NCBI GenBank assembly: GCA_024811115.1
Contig: JAKOGH010000740.1
Span: 186,001-250,000, forward strand
Length of the DNA: 64,000 bases
DNA from: Terana coerulea
Lineage: Eukaryota; Basidiomycota; Agaricomycetes; Polyporales; Phanerochaetaceae
Direction: 5' to 3'
Below the pieces are notes generated by a model. The model had not been told where the DNA came from, searched no databases, and saw only the letters and a program-made list of their open reading frames with translations. This document shows, one piece after another, positions 11,501 to 24,770 of the stretch. The position numbers and the translations under genes are program-made. The stretch's first letter is position 1, and each line of letters starts with the position of its first letter.

Positions 11501-14500
11501 GTGCGATCTTTGTCATCGCGATCCTTGGGCTCTTAATCTGCCCTACGGAACACGTCTTCAGCACGAGCGAGCTACAGTCCCACTCGTCTCAGAACAGCCC
11601 GAACAACGTCTACACCTCGATTCGTGGTGAGGTTTTCGACCTTACCCAGATTGCTTCAACGCACCAGCGTATCGTGAGCGTTGTCTCGGAGAAGTCGATA
11701 CTGAAGTATGGCGGTGTGTCTGCGGACAACATCTTCCCCGTCCAAGTGCGTATGCCATCGTTTGCATGTTGCTCTTAAAGCTAATTCGGCCGTAGGTTAG
11801 CGCTCTCTGTAATGGTATCACTGGATCTGTCAGCCCATACGTGCAGCTGGACTCCTCCAACAACACGGACACCAACGCGCAATATCACGACTTCCGTGCC
11901 ATCACTACCGACTCTCGCCCCGACTGGTATTTTGAGAGCATGACTTTGATGCGCTGGAACAACCGTGTCGGGTTTCTTGGCATCGACAGCAAGGAATTGA
12001 AGAACATGGCCAATGCGAAACGCTCCATTGCGGTGTATCGTGGCATGGTCTACGACCTCACCTCGTATATCACTAACGGGCCTGCTGTACAGGCGCCGAA
12101 AGGACAGCAGGCTCCCAGCGGCATTGATCCTCATTTCATGCACCCGAGCATCATCGATGTCTTCCAGTTCAACTCCGGTCAGGATGTCACGAAGAAAATC
12201 GACGGTTTGAACCTCGCAAGCAACGTGCTGAACTGGCAGCGGACTTGTCTGCGCAACCTGTTCCTTGTCGGCAGGGTGGACACTCGCAATTCGCCTCAGT
12301 GCCTGTTCTCCCAGTACATCCTGCTCGCCCTCTCCATTATGATGGTCAGCGTCATCGGCTTCAAGTTCATCGGGTCTATCAACTTTGGTGCCGCTCGTGC
12401 CCCTGAAGACCACGACAAGTTCGTCATCTGCCAGGTCCCTTGTTACACGGAAGGTGCAGCGTCCATGCGCAAGACCATCGATTCGCTGGCGCAGACAAAG
12501 TACGACGACAAGCGCAAGCTTCTGTTCATCATTTGCGACGGTATGGTCGTTGGTGCCGGTAACGATCAGCCGACGCCCCGCATTGTCCTCGACGTACTTG
12601 GTGCTAACCCGAACGTGGACGCCGAGCCCCTCAGCTTCCTGTCCTTGGGCGAAGGCTCGAAGCAGCACAACATGGGCAAGGTGTTCTCTGGTTTGTACGA
12701 GACATCTGGTCACGTCGTGCCGTACATCGTGGTCGTGAAGTGTGGCAAACCCGGAGAGAGGTCGAGGCCAGGCAACCGTGGTAAGCGCGACTCCCAGATG
12801 ATCCTCATGCATTTCCTCAACAAGGTAAGTTACTTCATGTGCCGTCTGACCTGCGCTGATAGCGACTCATAGGTACACTTCAACTCCCCAATGAACCCGC
12901 TGGAGCTCGAGATCTACCACCAGATCAAGAACGTTATCGGTGTCAACCCTACCTTCTACGAGTACTTGTTCATGGTGGATGCCGATACTACTGTCGCACC
13001 GCTGTCTTTGAATCGCTTGGTCTCCGCGTACGTCGCGTTTGCCTGTCCCTTATTGCTTGGCTAATGCTCTTTTTCAGTTTCATCCACGACAAGAAACTTC
13101 TCGGTGTTTGCGGTGAGACCAGAACTGGCGAATGCCAAGCAGTCGATCATCACTATGATGCAAGTCTACGAGTACTTCATTTCTCACCACTTGGCGAAGG
13201 CTTTCGAGTCCCTCTTCGGTTCCGTGACTTGTTTGCCCGGTTGTTTCACGCTTTACCGGCTGCGGACTCCCGATACGCACAAGCCGCTCCTTATCTCCAA
13301 CCAGCTCATTCAGGACTACCAGGAAAACCGAGTCGACACCCTGCACATGAAGAATCTGCTGCATCTCGGTGAGGATCGGTACCTCACGACGCTACTCCTC
13401 AAGCACTTTTCGAACTTCAAGACTCAGTTTGTGCGAGATGCTCATGCGTACACCGTGGCGCCCGACGACTGGCAGGTTCTACTTTCGCAGCGTCGTCGCT
13501 GGATCAACTCCACTGTGCATAACCTTGGCGAACTGGTTTTCCTTGACCAACTTTGCGGTTTCTGCTGCTTCTCTATGCGTTTCGTTGTCATGCTTGACTT
13601 GTTGTCCACCCTGATCGGCCCAGTCACTGTCGCATATGTACGCTTTTCTTCATTATTCCGTTTGTGTGTAACTCACCAACACCCCTCAGCTCGTCTACTT
13701 GGTCTATATCGTCGCTGGTGAACACAAGTCAATCCCGACGCTGTCCATTATCATGTTGGCCGCCGTCTATGGTCTGCAAGCCCTAGTCTTCATATTGCGT
13801 CGCAAGTGGGATATGATCGGGTGGATGGTCTTCTACATTCTCGCCATTCCTGTCTTCTCGTTCTTCCTTCCGCTTTATTCTTTCTGGCGCATGGACGACT
13901 TCTCGTGGGGTCAGACGCGTATTGTCTTGGGCGAAGCCGGAAAGAAGATGGTCCTTCATGTAAGCTGTTCTTCCAGCCCTGTGTCGTGCGCTACTTAATC
14001 CTTGATGATAGGATGAAGGGAAATTCGACCCCAGAGTTATCCCCCTCAAGTCGTGGAATGATTATGTACGTGCGGTTCATTTTCGTAGGTCGAGTTGCTA
14101 CTGACAATAGTGTAGGAAAATGAGCTCTGGGATAAGGAGTCTAACCACAGTATCGGGTCTTGGGTGCCTCCGTCGAAGTTCCAGAATGAGGGATACCCCG
14201 AGTCACATACCAACTCGATCTACGGCCGCGAAACCTACTACGAACCCGCGATGTCTCGCGCGTACTCACCGGCACCCTCTCAAGCTGGTATGATGTATCC
14301 GCCGCCTGGGTACCACTCCGGTCGCAACACGCCAACCATGTCCATGGCCGGTTACCCGTCCGGTGTCCTGCACCAGCCAACGCCGTCTCGACCAGCGACC
14401 TCGTATCTCGACGTGCAAATACCCACCACGCGCAGCCCCGAGGACGTTGACTTGCCGCCTGGTGCTCCTTCTGACGCGGAGATTGACCGTGCCGTTGAGC

Positions 14501-14646
14501 ATGTGCTCCACGATGCGGACCTCTCGACAGTCACGAAGCGTGAGATTCGGCGACAGTTGGAAGCGCAGTTCGCCATGGACTTGTCAAGCCGCAAATTAGC
14601 TATCAACGCTGCCATCGACCGTGTTCTTCTCGCTCGCGCAGGATAA
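8505..14646 (+). CDS. Chitin synthase with N-terminal myosin motor (class V/VII type)
   Basis: This membrane enzyme polymerises UDP-GlcNAc into chitin for the cell wall. Order of domains: a myosin-like motor with P-loop GETGSGKSE (split by an intron at 8842-8898), switch I-like [10 protein letters not shown] and a degenerate switch II-like DLPGPQ; a linker; membrane helices ([19 protein letters not shown]); a cytochrome b5-like segment; the synthase core with [26 protein letters not shown] and the catalytic QRRRW at 13488-13502; more membrane helices; and a C-terminal DEK_C-like helix bundle. At least eight short introns. About 1,900 residues, normal for the class. Two single-base insertions break the frame, near 9769 and 13121. 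Both leave perfectly conserved protein on each side, so I treat them as probable sequence errors. Confidence 0.93.
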
Positions 14647-15137
14647 AGGGTAGCATGGATGCTAGTGGACAGCGCCTCTCGTTATGGATCTTCCTTCATT
14701 AGTTGTTTCGGACTTGGTATAATCATCCCGCATCTGTCGTATTTCTCAATAACGGACTTCCCATCGCATGTGTGCTTTCATACCGTATCTCACGTACATT
14801 CATAGAATATCAAGGACTGTAATAACTCGACGCCCGCACGCTGCTCACTTCATGACTTTAACTGTCGCATTGAACTCTTGTCAATCGCACGCATGTTCTC
14901 TTTCTAACCGTCTCTATTCGTCACATGTCGTACATGTGGAGCAAGTAATGGATACAATGTCATTGAACTACAACTACAAATGCTGCGTGATTTTCGTGAA
15001 GGTGAAAGCGAATGAAGGCTTAAGAGCTATAGATGTACTTCCTGGGTAAAAATGCTACAAAATAACTGGAAAGGAATGTGTGAAGTAAGGTAATGTGACG
15101 ATATGAGCAATATGAAGAATGAAGAACAAAGAACGTT
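14647..15137. other. Convergent 3' region, no gene seen
   Basis: Here the chitin synthase and ABC transporter genes converge. The region is AT-rich with only short frames and probably holds both 3' UTRs and polyadenylation signals. Confidence 0.5.
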
Positions 15138-18100
15138 TTAATCCATCCAGTCGCCGCCGCTCGCAAGCTGAGCAAAGACACCCCGCTTCTCCATGAGCTC
15201 GCGGTAGGTGCCCTGCTCGGCGATGATGCCGTCGTGGACGACAGCGATGCGGTCACACATTCGCATGACCTGCAGCTTATGCGTGACCATGAGCGTCGTG
15301 CGGCCCTGCTTCGCCTCCTTGATGGTGTCCATGACCGCCCGCTGGTTCGCCGGGTCCAGCGCCGACGTGCACTCGTCGAGGATGAGGATGTTGGACGGCC
15401 GGACAAGCGCGCGGGCGATCTGGAGGCGTTGAGCTTGACCACCGGAGATGAGGGACGCGTTCTCGCCGACGAGTGTCTCGTAGCCCTTCGGGAGCGAGAG
15501 GATGAACTCGTGCACGTTGGCTGCGCGAGCCGCGGCTTGGATCTGCTCGACGGAGAGGCCCTCGGTGCCGTAGGCGATGTTCTCGGCGATGGTGGCGTCG
15601 AAGAGGTTGGGCTGCTGGCTGACGACGGCGACGTGATCCCGAAGGTGTTGGACGTTGGTGGACTTGAGCGACTGGTAGCCGATGGTGATGTCGCCGGAGA
15701 CCGGCTCGTACAGGCGCTGGAGAAGCGAGGCAATGGTCGACTTGCCCGATCCAGAAGAGCCGACGATGGCGACACACTCGCCCTCAGCAACGGTGAGTGA
15801 GAGATTTCTGAGAACAGGAACGTCGGCGCGCTCAGGGTAAGAGAAAGAGATGTTCTTGAATGCGATATCGCCAGCGATAGGAGGACGGAGGGCGCCCTGC
15901 GACTCGTCCGTGTGCTTGTCGAGTTTGAGAAGGGTGTTGAAGTCTTGTGTTGCCTGCACAGACTTGGCGATGCGTTGAGCTAGAGATATTGGTTAGAGCT
16001 GTACTTTCACAAAGCCACAAAATAGACTTACTGAAAGACATGAGCTGGGAACCGATGGTAACAGTGAATACGACAAGGTTAAGGACTTGAACCATTTGCA
16101 GATAGTTGTAAGTCCCGTTGGCGACCAAAACAGCGCTAACGTAAAAAAGGAGTGCTTCAGCCAGGTAGATGAGGGCACTCGCGACTCCGTGAGTGCATCC
16201 CTCGACGAACGCTCCACGCATTCCAGCTGCGTGGGCCTCGTCCACAGACTTATCGAACTTCTCCTGGAAGACGTTCTCGAAGCCCATGGCGCGGATACCG
16301 CGAACATTAGCGATGGCCTGGACGACATGTCAATAAGCGAAGTCACCGATACCGAGGAGAAACTCACATCATAATAGCCCTTGGCGACTTCTTCCCGGGC
16401 CCTCTTGTTCCTATACTCGCACTTGGCCACGAGGTTGGTCTGGACAGCCATGGTAATCGCGAAGACAGGGGCGATGGCAAAGCCAACCAAAGTCAGCTGC
16501 CATCCCTGGACGAGTGCCCAGATGAGGCCAACTCCGAGCATCGCGACGACCACGAGCGACTGCGCAAGGACGGTGGCGATGAGGGAGCGCGAGTCGTCGC
16601 CGTCCTTGATGAGAATCTGCACCAAGCGCACGGGGCTGTTCACGCTCTTGTCGAACCACTTCTTGTCCTGAGCCAACATGAGGTTGATGCAGATTTTGCG
16701 GAGCTCGTTGACCCAGTCCATCGCGACGTACTCCATGATGAAGTACTTGAGGCCGACGAAGAGACCGTCGGCGAAAGCGATAGCGAGCGAGAGACCACCG
16801 AAGACGTTCACGGCAGACAGGTCGGACGCGCCGATGGAGACTTCGTACTGGAGACGGGAGAGAACGTAAGAAAAGACTGGAGTCATGGCGCCGCTGACGA
16901 TGCTGACGAGGATGCCAGCGATGAGGAGGGGCTTCATAGAGATCGTGGGCCAGATCTCGCAGATGAGGCGGATGAAGGACGGTTGTGGGGGCATGGGCTC
17001 CTCAGCAGACTCCGGCCTCTCGACTTTGACCTCGGTAAGCTCGGCAAGGCGCGCCTGGTCCCACTTGATACGCTCGCGCTTCGACACCTGCGGGGCGTTG
17101 AGGGTAGAGATGCTGCGAGAAGGGTGCAGAACTCGACGCTCCAGTGCCACCTTCTCGTCCTCAACGTCGTCACCAACAACGGTAGACGAGAAGAAGGATG
17201 ACCGAGTATATGTCGGGGATGATGGGGTAAACTGCAGGCTCATCCGGCGGTTGAGGCCATACACAGGAGCGGGGGATGTGGGGATCTCGATGGACAAGGA
17301 CTGGGGACGAGGGGAGGTAGGAGTAGCGGGCGATTCAGAGATGAAGGCCTCAGTCGGTACGAAGCGACTGATGCGGTGAGTTGTCCTGTTCGGAGCTACT
17401 GGCGCTGTGGATTCGGTGATGGTGCCCGAAGGCCTTGTCAAGTCGCCAATAACATCGAACATCCAGTGGCTCATCGTCAGAGGGCGGTATATGCTGGCGC
17501 GCTTCAACTGGTTGGGGTTGATACCCAGGGCCTCGAGTTCTTCTTCCTTGTCGACATCGGCCTGCTCGAGAACGGCTTCCGTCTCGACTTCGTCGCTCGT
17601 CAAGTCCTCGTCAGTCTTCTCTTGGAAGCCTTCGGAGGTGCCTTGAACGATGGACATGCGGAAGAACTCTCCCTGAACCTTCTCGAGTTCACCCCGGAAA
17701 CCCTGCTCGGCAACTTCGCCGTTCTTGAGGACGTAGACGAAGTCGGACTGCGTGATCTGCGAGAGGTCGTGGGTGATGACGACGGTTGTCTTGTTCTCGC
17801 GCCACCGCTTAACGGCCTCGAAGACGAGCACACGCGTAGTGAGATCGAGTGCCGAAGTCGCTTCGTCTAAAGTTTGGTTATCAGTAAGCGAGAACGCAGC
17901 TGAGGCGCATATATGAAGATAACTCACCGAGAATGAGAACGGTCGGGTTGCGCAGAAGAGCACGCGCGATAGCGAGACGCTGCTTCTGACCTCCAGACAG
18001 ATTCGCACCGCCGTTCCCAAGCTTTGTGTCATAACCGTCGGGCAGGTCGTTGATGAAGTCGTGCATAAGCGTGGCCCGGCATACGGCTTCAACTTCCTCG

Positions 18101-19754
18101 CGGGTGACCTCTGAAGGCTTGCGCTTGCAGCAAGGGCTGGCGAGGCCCATCGCAACGTTCTCGTGGACGGTCATGTCGAAGAGGATGCAGGTCTGCGAAA
18201 CGCTCGCGATCTGCTCGCGCGACCAGTCCAGGTCGAGATACGCGAGATCCTGCTCGTCGAGCTTAATCATGCCGTGTTCTGGGAAGACATCGTACATGCG
18301 CAAGAGAAGCTGTGCGATGGTCGACTTGCCGGATCCTGAGCCACCGACAATGAAGGTCGTCTCAAAAGCAGGTAGGAACATGTCGACTTCACGAAGGACC
18401 GTGATATCAGGACGGGAGGGATACGCGAAAGAAACCTCGCAGAAGTCGATGCCACCCATGCACGTAGAGGGCACAATCTTGCGGAACGAGCTGACATGCT
18501 TCGCGGTCTTGAGCGGGGTGTACAGTGTCGACCCCGAGCGGCCAACTGTGGGTTGCGGCGCGGACTCGACGAGAGTGAGGAGGGCCGCCATGGAGAACTT
18601 GCCCTTCGCGATGATGATGAGCTGCGGAACACACATCTGCAGGTTGCTCGTAGCGATGAGGCATGCCCAGAAGACAGCCATAACGTCGCCGGGACTGATG
18701 GTACCCGAACGGACGAGCTTCGCGCCGAACCAGAAGCCCTGAACAAACATCGCCATCATGGCGAAGTGGGATAGTGTCGCTGTGAAGCCCCAGACAGAGA
18801 GGCAGCCGTTCGCCGATGCTTGCAGCTTGTCCAAGACAACGCTGATCGTCCGTTCTTCGGTAGCCTGAGCGTTGAACGCCTTAACTGTCGAGATGGCCGC
18901 GACTGCACGGTCGACGAGTGTTGCCGCGGTCGCTGTATGCGTGCGTTCGTCGTTGAGGCGTGGGGAAGCGAGTCCTTGCGAGAGGGACTGGATGAACATT
19001 AGCACGGGAACTGCTGATAGAATGACCAAGGTGAGGGCCCATGAGCGACTGAAGCCCAGCGCGAGGCAAACGACGGCTGTGGTGAGATATTGAATGAACA
19101 TCCCACATGCTAATGAGGTTGCCGTCCGAACCTCATCGGTCTCTCTATACGTCGATGAGTATCAGCCACATAAATTCTGAACGATGATGCGTACCTCGCG
19201 AACTTGGCCATGAGTCCTCCGACGCCAAGGTCGTCCTCGGAATCCTTGCCTGTCTCGGTATCAAACCAGACCAGGTCTTTTCGTGTGACTGCCTTGTATA
19301 CTTTCTTCCGCACCTCCCGCAGATTCCTCTCTCCCGTCCATATCCAAAGGCTACTCGTGAGGCTGGTGAGCGCAAGAGCACCGATCGCAAGGCCAAGGAG
19401 TTCGAGGGCTGTCAAGCCTATCTGGTGACGCAGCAGGTGCTTGTCACTTTCTGTTGCACCCGAGAGAGGGAAATGTGCGAATGCGTCGAAGACATTGCCG
19501 ATGACCAGGGTCATGAATGGTGCAACGGCTCCTGAACATATTGACGTGCAGACGGCAGGGAACACAAGGAAGAGGAGGTCGTGTCTCGTGAGGAAAGAGA
19601 AGAGCAGCTTAATGGAAGGTGAAGGCGGTTGGGGTTTCGCAGGGGCTTCAAGCGTTTGTGTGGATTCGCGTGCGGAGAAGGGGAGCTTGGTCGTCGAGTT
19701 CGTTGGCGAGCTCATCGTGGTGTCGACGGTATACTCCGTCGAAGGACGACCCAT
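15138..19754 (-). CDS. Full-length ABC exporter of the Ste6 (a-factor/MDR, ABCB) type
   Basis: ATP-driven exporter of the plasma membrane. Ste6 exports farnesylated mating pheromone in yeast, and basidiomycete pheromones are also farnesylated peptides. Layout is TMD1-NBD1-TMD2-NBD2, about 1,400 residues. NBD1: Walker A GGSGSGKST, signature LSGGQKQR, and Walker B VLILDEATSALD, which is formed only after splicing the intron at about 17881-17928. NBD2: Walker A GSSGSGKST, signature ISGGQAQR, Walker B ILILDECTSALD, and H-loop VTHKL. The inter-domain linker is long and Ser/Pro-rich. The N-terminus before TM1 is about 55 residues, polar. Both ATP sites look intact. Pheromone as substrate is inferred from the family; a broader drug or peptide substrate is possible. 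Confidence 0.88.
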
Positions 19755-20487
19755 GGTGAAGGTTGGGGTAAGAGCGAAGAGAGATGAGTACGCTGGTGGA
19801 CGACACCATGGCTTTTGTTAATTGTGAAGCGGCGGCCTGCAGGCTTTTGTCAAAGTCCTTTTGTTGCGCGTACAATAGAGTACTTCCCGATACGGAAGGC
19901 GCACACAATAAGAGTGCGTAGACGCCCAAGCACGTTGCCGCGTTTCGCTCCATATTAGGCAATATGTGGGGGCCTTAACGCGCGTCTACACTCGTGGGAA
20001 TTCCGTCCTCCTCCCAATGCATTCATTGACCCTGCTGCTTCAATGGTCCTGCGACTCTCCCTTCTCACAATGCTCTTTGCTCTATCCCAAAGCTCACACT
20101 GATTCCTCTTGAGACCAAGACCTCTCACCTTGCTGGCCTGGAATCGGAATGCAAGGCGATGGATGAAACATGAGGTGGCTGCTGAACTTGGCTTGAGCGG
20201 CGAGTTTAAGCATGAAGTGCAGCATAGGTGGGTACAGTCGATGCTGAGGGTGCTGATATCTTCTTAAGTTTACCTTCAAAAACACTAATCGTATGGTATG
20301 TCGGCAGGCTACCGAAAGCTTCACGCTGTGACGAGAATGGATGAGAGCTGCTGGTTCGGACCGTGAACACAGACGGAGCATAAGTCTCTGCGGCAGATGA
20401 CAATACGTTGTACATTGGTTGCAGAATTTTCGCTGTACGTACAATTACACTATTTGAAGATACGTTCCGTGCTCCGAAGCGCAGTAC
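19755..20487. other. Upstream of the ABC exporter; no gene seen
   Basis: Only short frames. It should hold the promoter of the exporter (minus) and the 3' end of the decarboxylase gene (minus). Confidence 0.45.
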
Positions 20488-23400
20488 CTACGCATGCAAA
20501 TACGTGTTGATAACATGGCGCCACTCGTGCTTCGTCTCCGGGTGAGCGGCCCTCGAGGTGAAGTTCACAACACGGTGCGTGGGGCGCTCGGTAAACTCTT
20601 GCTTGTTGAGCTTGTCCATGTCGACGTAAACACCGTTCTTGATCGACATCGTCCCCGAGGCGATGGGGGAGCCCTTCTCGATCTCGTCCAGCAAACCCGG
20701 ACCATGCGCGGTCGTGGCATTCGGATCGTTGTAGACGGAGACCTTGAACCTTGCGCCGGGCGCGAACCACTTGGTGCTGGCCGCGTCTGCAGGCTGCATG
20801 GCCGCCTCGGAGCGATGTACGCCGAGCAAGAGACCTCGAGCGAACTGAGACGAATCGACGGGAGGCTGCAGGTCCAGGGTGACCTCGGCGTTCATCTGGG
20901 CGTTCGGAGCCTTCACGAGGGCGTGCTCGATGAACCACCGACCTGCGGTACCGTACGCGTAGAACGGAACGAACGAGGTGGGATAGTCGTTGTCGCGCCA
21001 AGCAGAATTGAGAGGCCGGTCTTTGATGACTTGGATGTTGGCGACGCGCACATGCTTCGCAACGGGCTTTCCTTCCGGCGCCCTTCAGGATGTTGTTAGC
21101 AACAATTCGCTGAACATACATCCTGCAGACTTACCCGATAGTGATGGCCCCTTCGAAGGAGGCGCCGTCCCGGCAAATGTCGCTCATGTCCATGTGCTTG
21201 ACGGTGCTGATGAAGGCGACCTCGGAGGATCCTACGTGAACAGAGGGCCCGGGCCTGCCCTCGATGTCGGCGCTCAGCACGACCTGGAAGCGGCCGTTGG
21301 CGTTGTGGAAGTACGGACGATAGACGAGGAATGCCCGAGAGGAGCCAGCGGTTTCGTTGTAGCCTTGAAGCACGAATGAATGGGTTTGCTTGGTGATGGT
21401 GTTACGCTCGACGACATGCTGCACAAATTGATAAGCCGCATGCCGAACAATGCACAACCTGCATACCTTCATCTCCTGCAGCAAGACGTCCTTGAAAATC
21501 TCCGCGAGCTTCTCGACAAAGTTGCCCGCGCTTTGGAAAGGAGACATGACTACGTTCCTGAGGACGAAGAGATCCTGGGCCGACTCGTTCTCCAGCCCAA
21601 GGCGGGCCCTGAAGTGCCGAGCACATTCGCGGTACTCGGAATCCTTGAACGTCGTCGCAGACAGGAACATCGGGATTTCGGAGGGTTTCTTGTTAGGGGT
21701 GGTGATCGAGAGGCGCTTGAAGATCGCGTTGTTGAGATAGTTGGCCTCCTCGACGTCGGTGTTCACCTTGCCATTAATGCGGAAGTTGCAGGCGAAGGCA
21801 TTGATGTTCAAGTCCGAGCCCAAAGAGCGGAGCTCTTTCAACGCATCTTTGTCCCCGACGAGTTCTTCGTTCGTCTTTCTGAGGATATGGTCACGGATGA
21901 ACTGCTTCTCTTTCGCAATCGCGGCTGCACTGGACTCGTCCTGAAGTGGGTTCAGAGGGACGACGATGAAAGGGTCGCTCTCCACCGACATCGCAGCCCA
22001 GTGTGCAGAGATCTATCATTATCGAGTAACGTTGAGTGATCGTTGAAATGTACTTGGGATGCAGCATATAGTCACTCACTCTGCCACATGACCAGCAGAC
22101 CTCGCCTAGCAGGGCTCCGTGACCTTCCTCGTGCAGGCCAACAACCTGGTGGTGCAGATATGTCGCGACGGCTGAGGCGCCCGGTTTGCTAGCAGAGGAC
22201 CTCAGCGAGGATTCAACTCGACGTGTAGAGGAGACCAGCGCACCTTCCCTCGACACCATAGATGCCGATACTTTCACCATCGTCCGACTGCTTGATGTAC
22301 GGTGCGCTCCAAGTCACCAAGAATCGCATCCGTCCATCACGGTAGCACAGTCCGCCTGCGGGGTACGGGATGTATCCGGCCTTGTGAGGGTCAATCGTGA
22401 TCGTGTCTGCCCGCGCTAGAGCCTTGAACTGATCGACTGTGTGCGGCCGTAGCATGGCAGTTGGCACGAATTCACGACGAGGGGCCTCGGGTGCCGGGAC
22501 AGGTAAACCGATAGGCATGTGTACAGGCTTCTTGCGAATCATCGAGGCGAAGTAGCCTCCCCAGGCGGCGTCGGCGTGGACCAGGAAGCAAAGGCCCTTT
22601 GCGCGGAATTCGTCGCGAAGATCCAGGATCTTGTCCAGGGGGTCGACGCAGCCTTCCTCAGTCGACCCAATAATCGCAACGACGGCGAACACGGGCCACT
22701 GCTTCTCGAGGCATTCCTCGAGCCTCTTGCGAAGAATGTCGGTGTTGACGCGAGCGTTCTGGTCGATAGGGACGTCGACCATGTTCGCAGAGCCCAGACC
22801 GGCGACGGCTTCAGTATATTGAGTTGTCCGGTAATGTATGATAAGTACGAGAAGACAGACGTACCAGCACCCTTCGGCCACGAGTAGTGCTTCGTGTTCG
22901 AGATGAAATAACGAGGTGGTGTCTGCATGCCCCACTCCTGCTCGACCGCCTGCTTGCCGCGTGTCTGGACGTTGTATTTATTCATCACAGACTCCAAATA
23001 TGTCGGCGTGATGCCGTAGTCGTCCTGAAGACGCTCCGGGATGTCGAGGACGGTCTTCGGCGAAAGGTTTAGTAGTTCCCATAGAGTAAGATCGGCTAAG
23101 AGCTTCGAGTCAGTAGAGGTCGGCAAGGGCACCTTGAAGGTGTCGGCGATCCACTCGAGCTCCTTTCCGGGCTTCATGACGTCGCGGAGTGAGAGTGGGT
23201 AATACTTCAAGTTGCGGGCTACATGCGTCGGTGCATTAGTAGACGCAGATGGCACGAAAGGTACGCGATTGCTCACCGACCCTAGGGCGCACAAGAATAA
23301 AATCAATAAATAGGATGTAGAAAGATTGTAACAACACTCACCAAATGGATTCCAAGTTCGCAACAGTGCCGTCGCAGGCGATATGGCCCCAGTACAAAGG

Positions 23401-23941
23401 CTTTCCGCTGGCATCCTTCTCCTCATACCCCAGCATCTCACACATGTCGTGGCCTACGTCAATTTCCAGGCGGGTCGTAATAGGACTCGCTTCGAAGGCG
23501 ACGTTGTTTGGGTTGCAAAGCACGGTCGTGACCCATCCGAGAATACCCGGCAGGCTCATCTCAAAAGACATGTGGCCAGCATACCGCTGAGAGTAGAAGG
23601 GGATCGAATAGTCAAAGAGGAGCTTGGTGATACGCTCATAGGTGTTCGTCAACTCCTCTGAGCGCGCCTTGAACTCGGACGACTCTTGAATTGCGTCCGT
23701 GATGAATTCCTGCGACGGTCCGAAAAGGTGAGAGAGGGCTTTCAAGATCAACGATACTACTCACACCGTCCTCTGGATGATAGCTGAGACGTGCATCTGT
23801 CTGCATGTCCACGGCCTTCTGGAAAAGGTCCTTCAACATGTCGGCATTCTCGGATTGGGGTCCGAGGAACCACGCTGAAATGGCCTCGTGGAGATTGGCA
23901 TTGACGCAGTCAGAGTAGGCTCTGCTTTGGTCGCGAGACAT
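20488..23941 (-). CDS. PLP-dependent group II decarboxylase, tyrosine-decarboxylase type
   Basis: Cytosolic enzyme that removes CO2 from an amino acid using pyridoxal phosphate. Many exons, about 950 residues. Conserved blocks: RYAGHMSFE, NNVAFEASPITTRLE, GHIACDGTVANLE, YWLP-like FISNTKHYSWPK, VVAIIGSTEEGCVDPL, HADAAWGGY (Asp that contacts the PLP ring nitrogen) and TIDPHKAGYIPYPAGG (PLP-binding Lys). The order and wording match the ~620-residue bacterial tyrosine decarboxylases (Enterococcus type) more closely than animal aromatic decarboxylases. A further ~250-residue C-terminal part (from about 21430 to the stop) has no bacterial counterpart that I recall. The substrate cannot be read from sequence; Tyr is only one candidate. 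A TATA-like site lies about 45 nt upstream of the ATG. Confidence 0.82.
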
Positions 23942-23984
23942 AGTGAAGGGCTCTGTGTTGTGTATGCAAGCCTTGAAGGATTGC

Positions 23985-23992
23985 TCTTATAT
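23985..23992 (-). promoter_or_regulatory. TATA-like element of the decarboxylase gene
   Basis: On the minus strand the sequence reads gatataagag, about 45-50 nt before the start codon at 23941, a normal TATA distance for fungi. Confidence 0.5.
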
Positions 23993-24246
23993 CGCGTAAA
24001 GGACGAGCGTCTCGAGCAACATTGACTACCCTCTTTCGACGATGATACAATGGGTGGCGGCGGCGATCTGTCAAAGTAGCAGGGACGTTGACTTTTGAGT
24101 CCGACATTGCTCACGTGTGCCGCCAACGTGTTAGGGTAGCACCAATGAATCCGCCACGCTTAGGACAAGAAGAAGTAAGCGTGAGGAGAACCGCGAGGGA
24201 AATGTCAATGTAGCCGACATATCGAGGGGAAGACTGCAAACCGTGC

Positions 24247-24770
24247 TCACATTGAGCACATTGGAGTGATCCCTACGTATAAGAACTCGCTGGAACGTCC
24301 ACTTGACCACTTGGTCAGGGATGAACGTTTGAACTCAGTTCGTGGGACGCTGGAAATGCCCGCTATGCATGGAAGGCATGCTTCAATCAACCTCGTATCA
24401 AGCGAGATGACGCACATACGGCCACTCTGGACGTACCCAGCTCCTACACAGTCAAGAGGGTGGGTGAACGTGACGAAATGTATGGTCAGCGGGCTCGAGT
24501 CGAGCCCTGCAAGAGCCTCTTTCAGCTCAGCCGTTAAGGCATACTCTGGACGGCGATCAGCTATCTGGGTCACAAGTTAGATGAGACGTGAGATTTCTAG
24601 AGCCAGCTCGAACTTACCGTACATTCGCGTTTTGGCTTGCCATAGCAGAATAACAGTGACGGGTACTCCTCGAGCCTCTTTGACTCCAGGTCTGGGCAAA
24701 CCTCTGAATCATACGCGTCTTTTCGTGCGGACACTGCATGTAGCCGTAGTCGACTTGCATAACTAGCTCC
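24247..24770 (-). CDS. Unrecognised small protein, probably two exons
   Basis: A frame at 24247-24560 (RRPEYALTAELKEALAGLDS, later FVTFTHPLDCVGAGYV) joins through a GTAAGT..CCCAG intron (about 24561-24618) to an upstream frame with charged sequence (SKRLEEYPSLLFCYGKPKRE). The splice keeps the frame, which supports a real gene. I recognise no domain. The 5' end and start codon are unresolved. It lies between two minus-strand genes with no shared function evident. Confidence 0.35.

Noticed and set aside
8505..14646. Chitin synthase as a pseudogene because of two frame breaks
   Set aside because: Protein conservation and all catalytic motifs continue on both sides, and the same error type hits L31. 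A sequence error is the simpler reading.
20488..23941. Recent horizontal transfer of the decarboxylase from bacteria
   Set aside because: The gene has many typical short introns and normal base composition, so a recent transfer is not supported.
15138..24000. Mating-pheromone cluster around the Ste6-type exporter
   Set aside because: I looked for short CaaX-ending precursor genes and a Ste3-type receptor nearby and saw none. The neighbours are unrelated metabolic and orphan genes.
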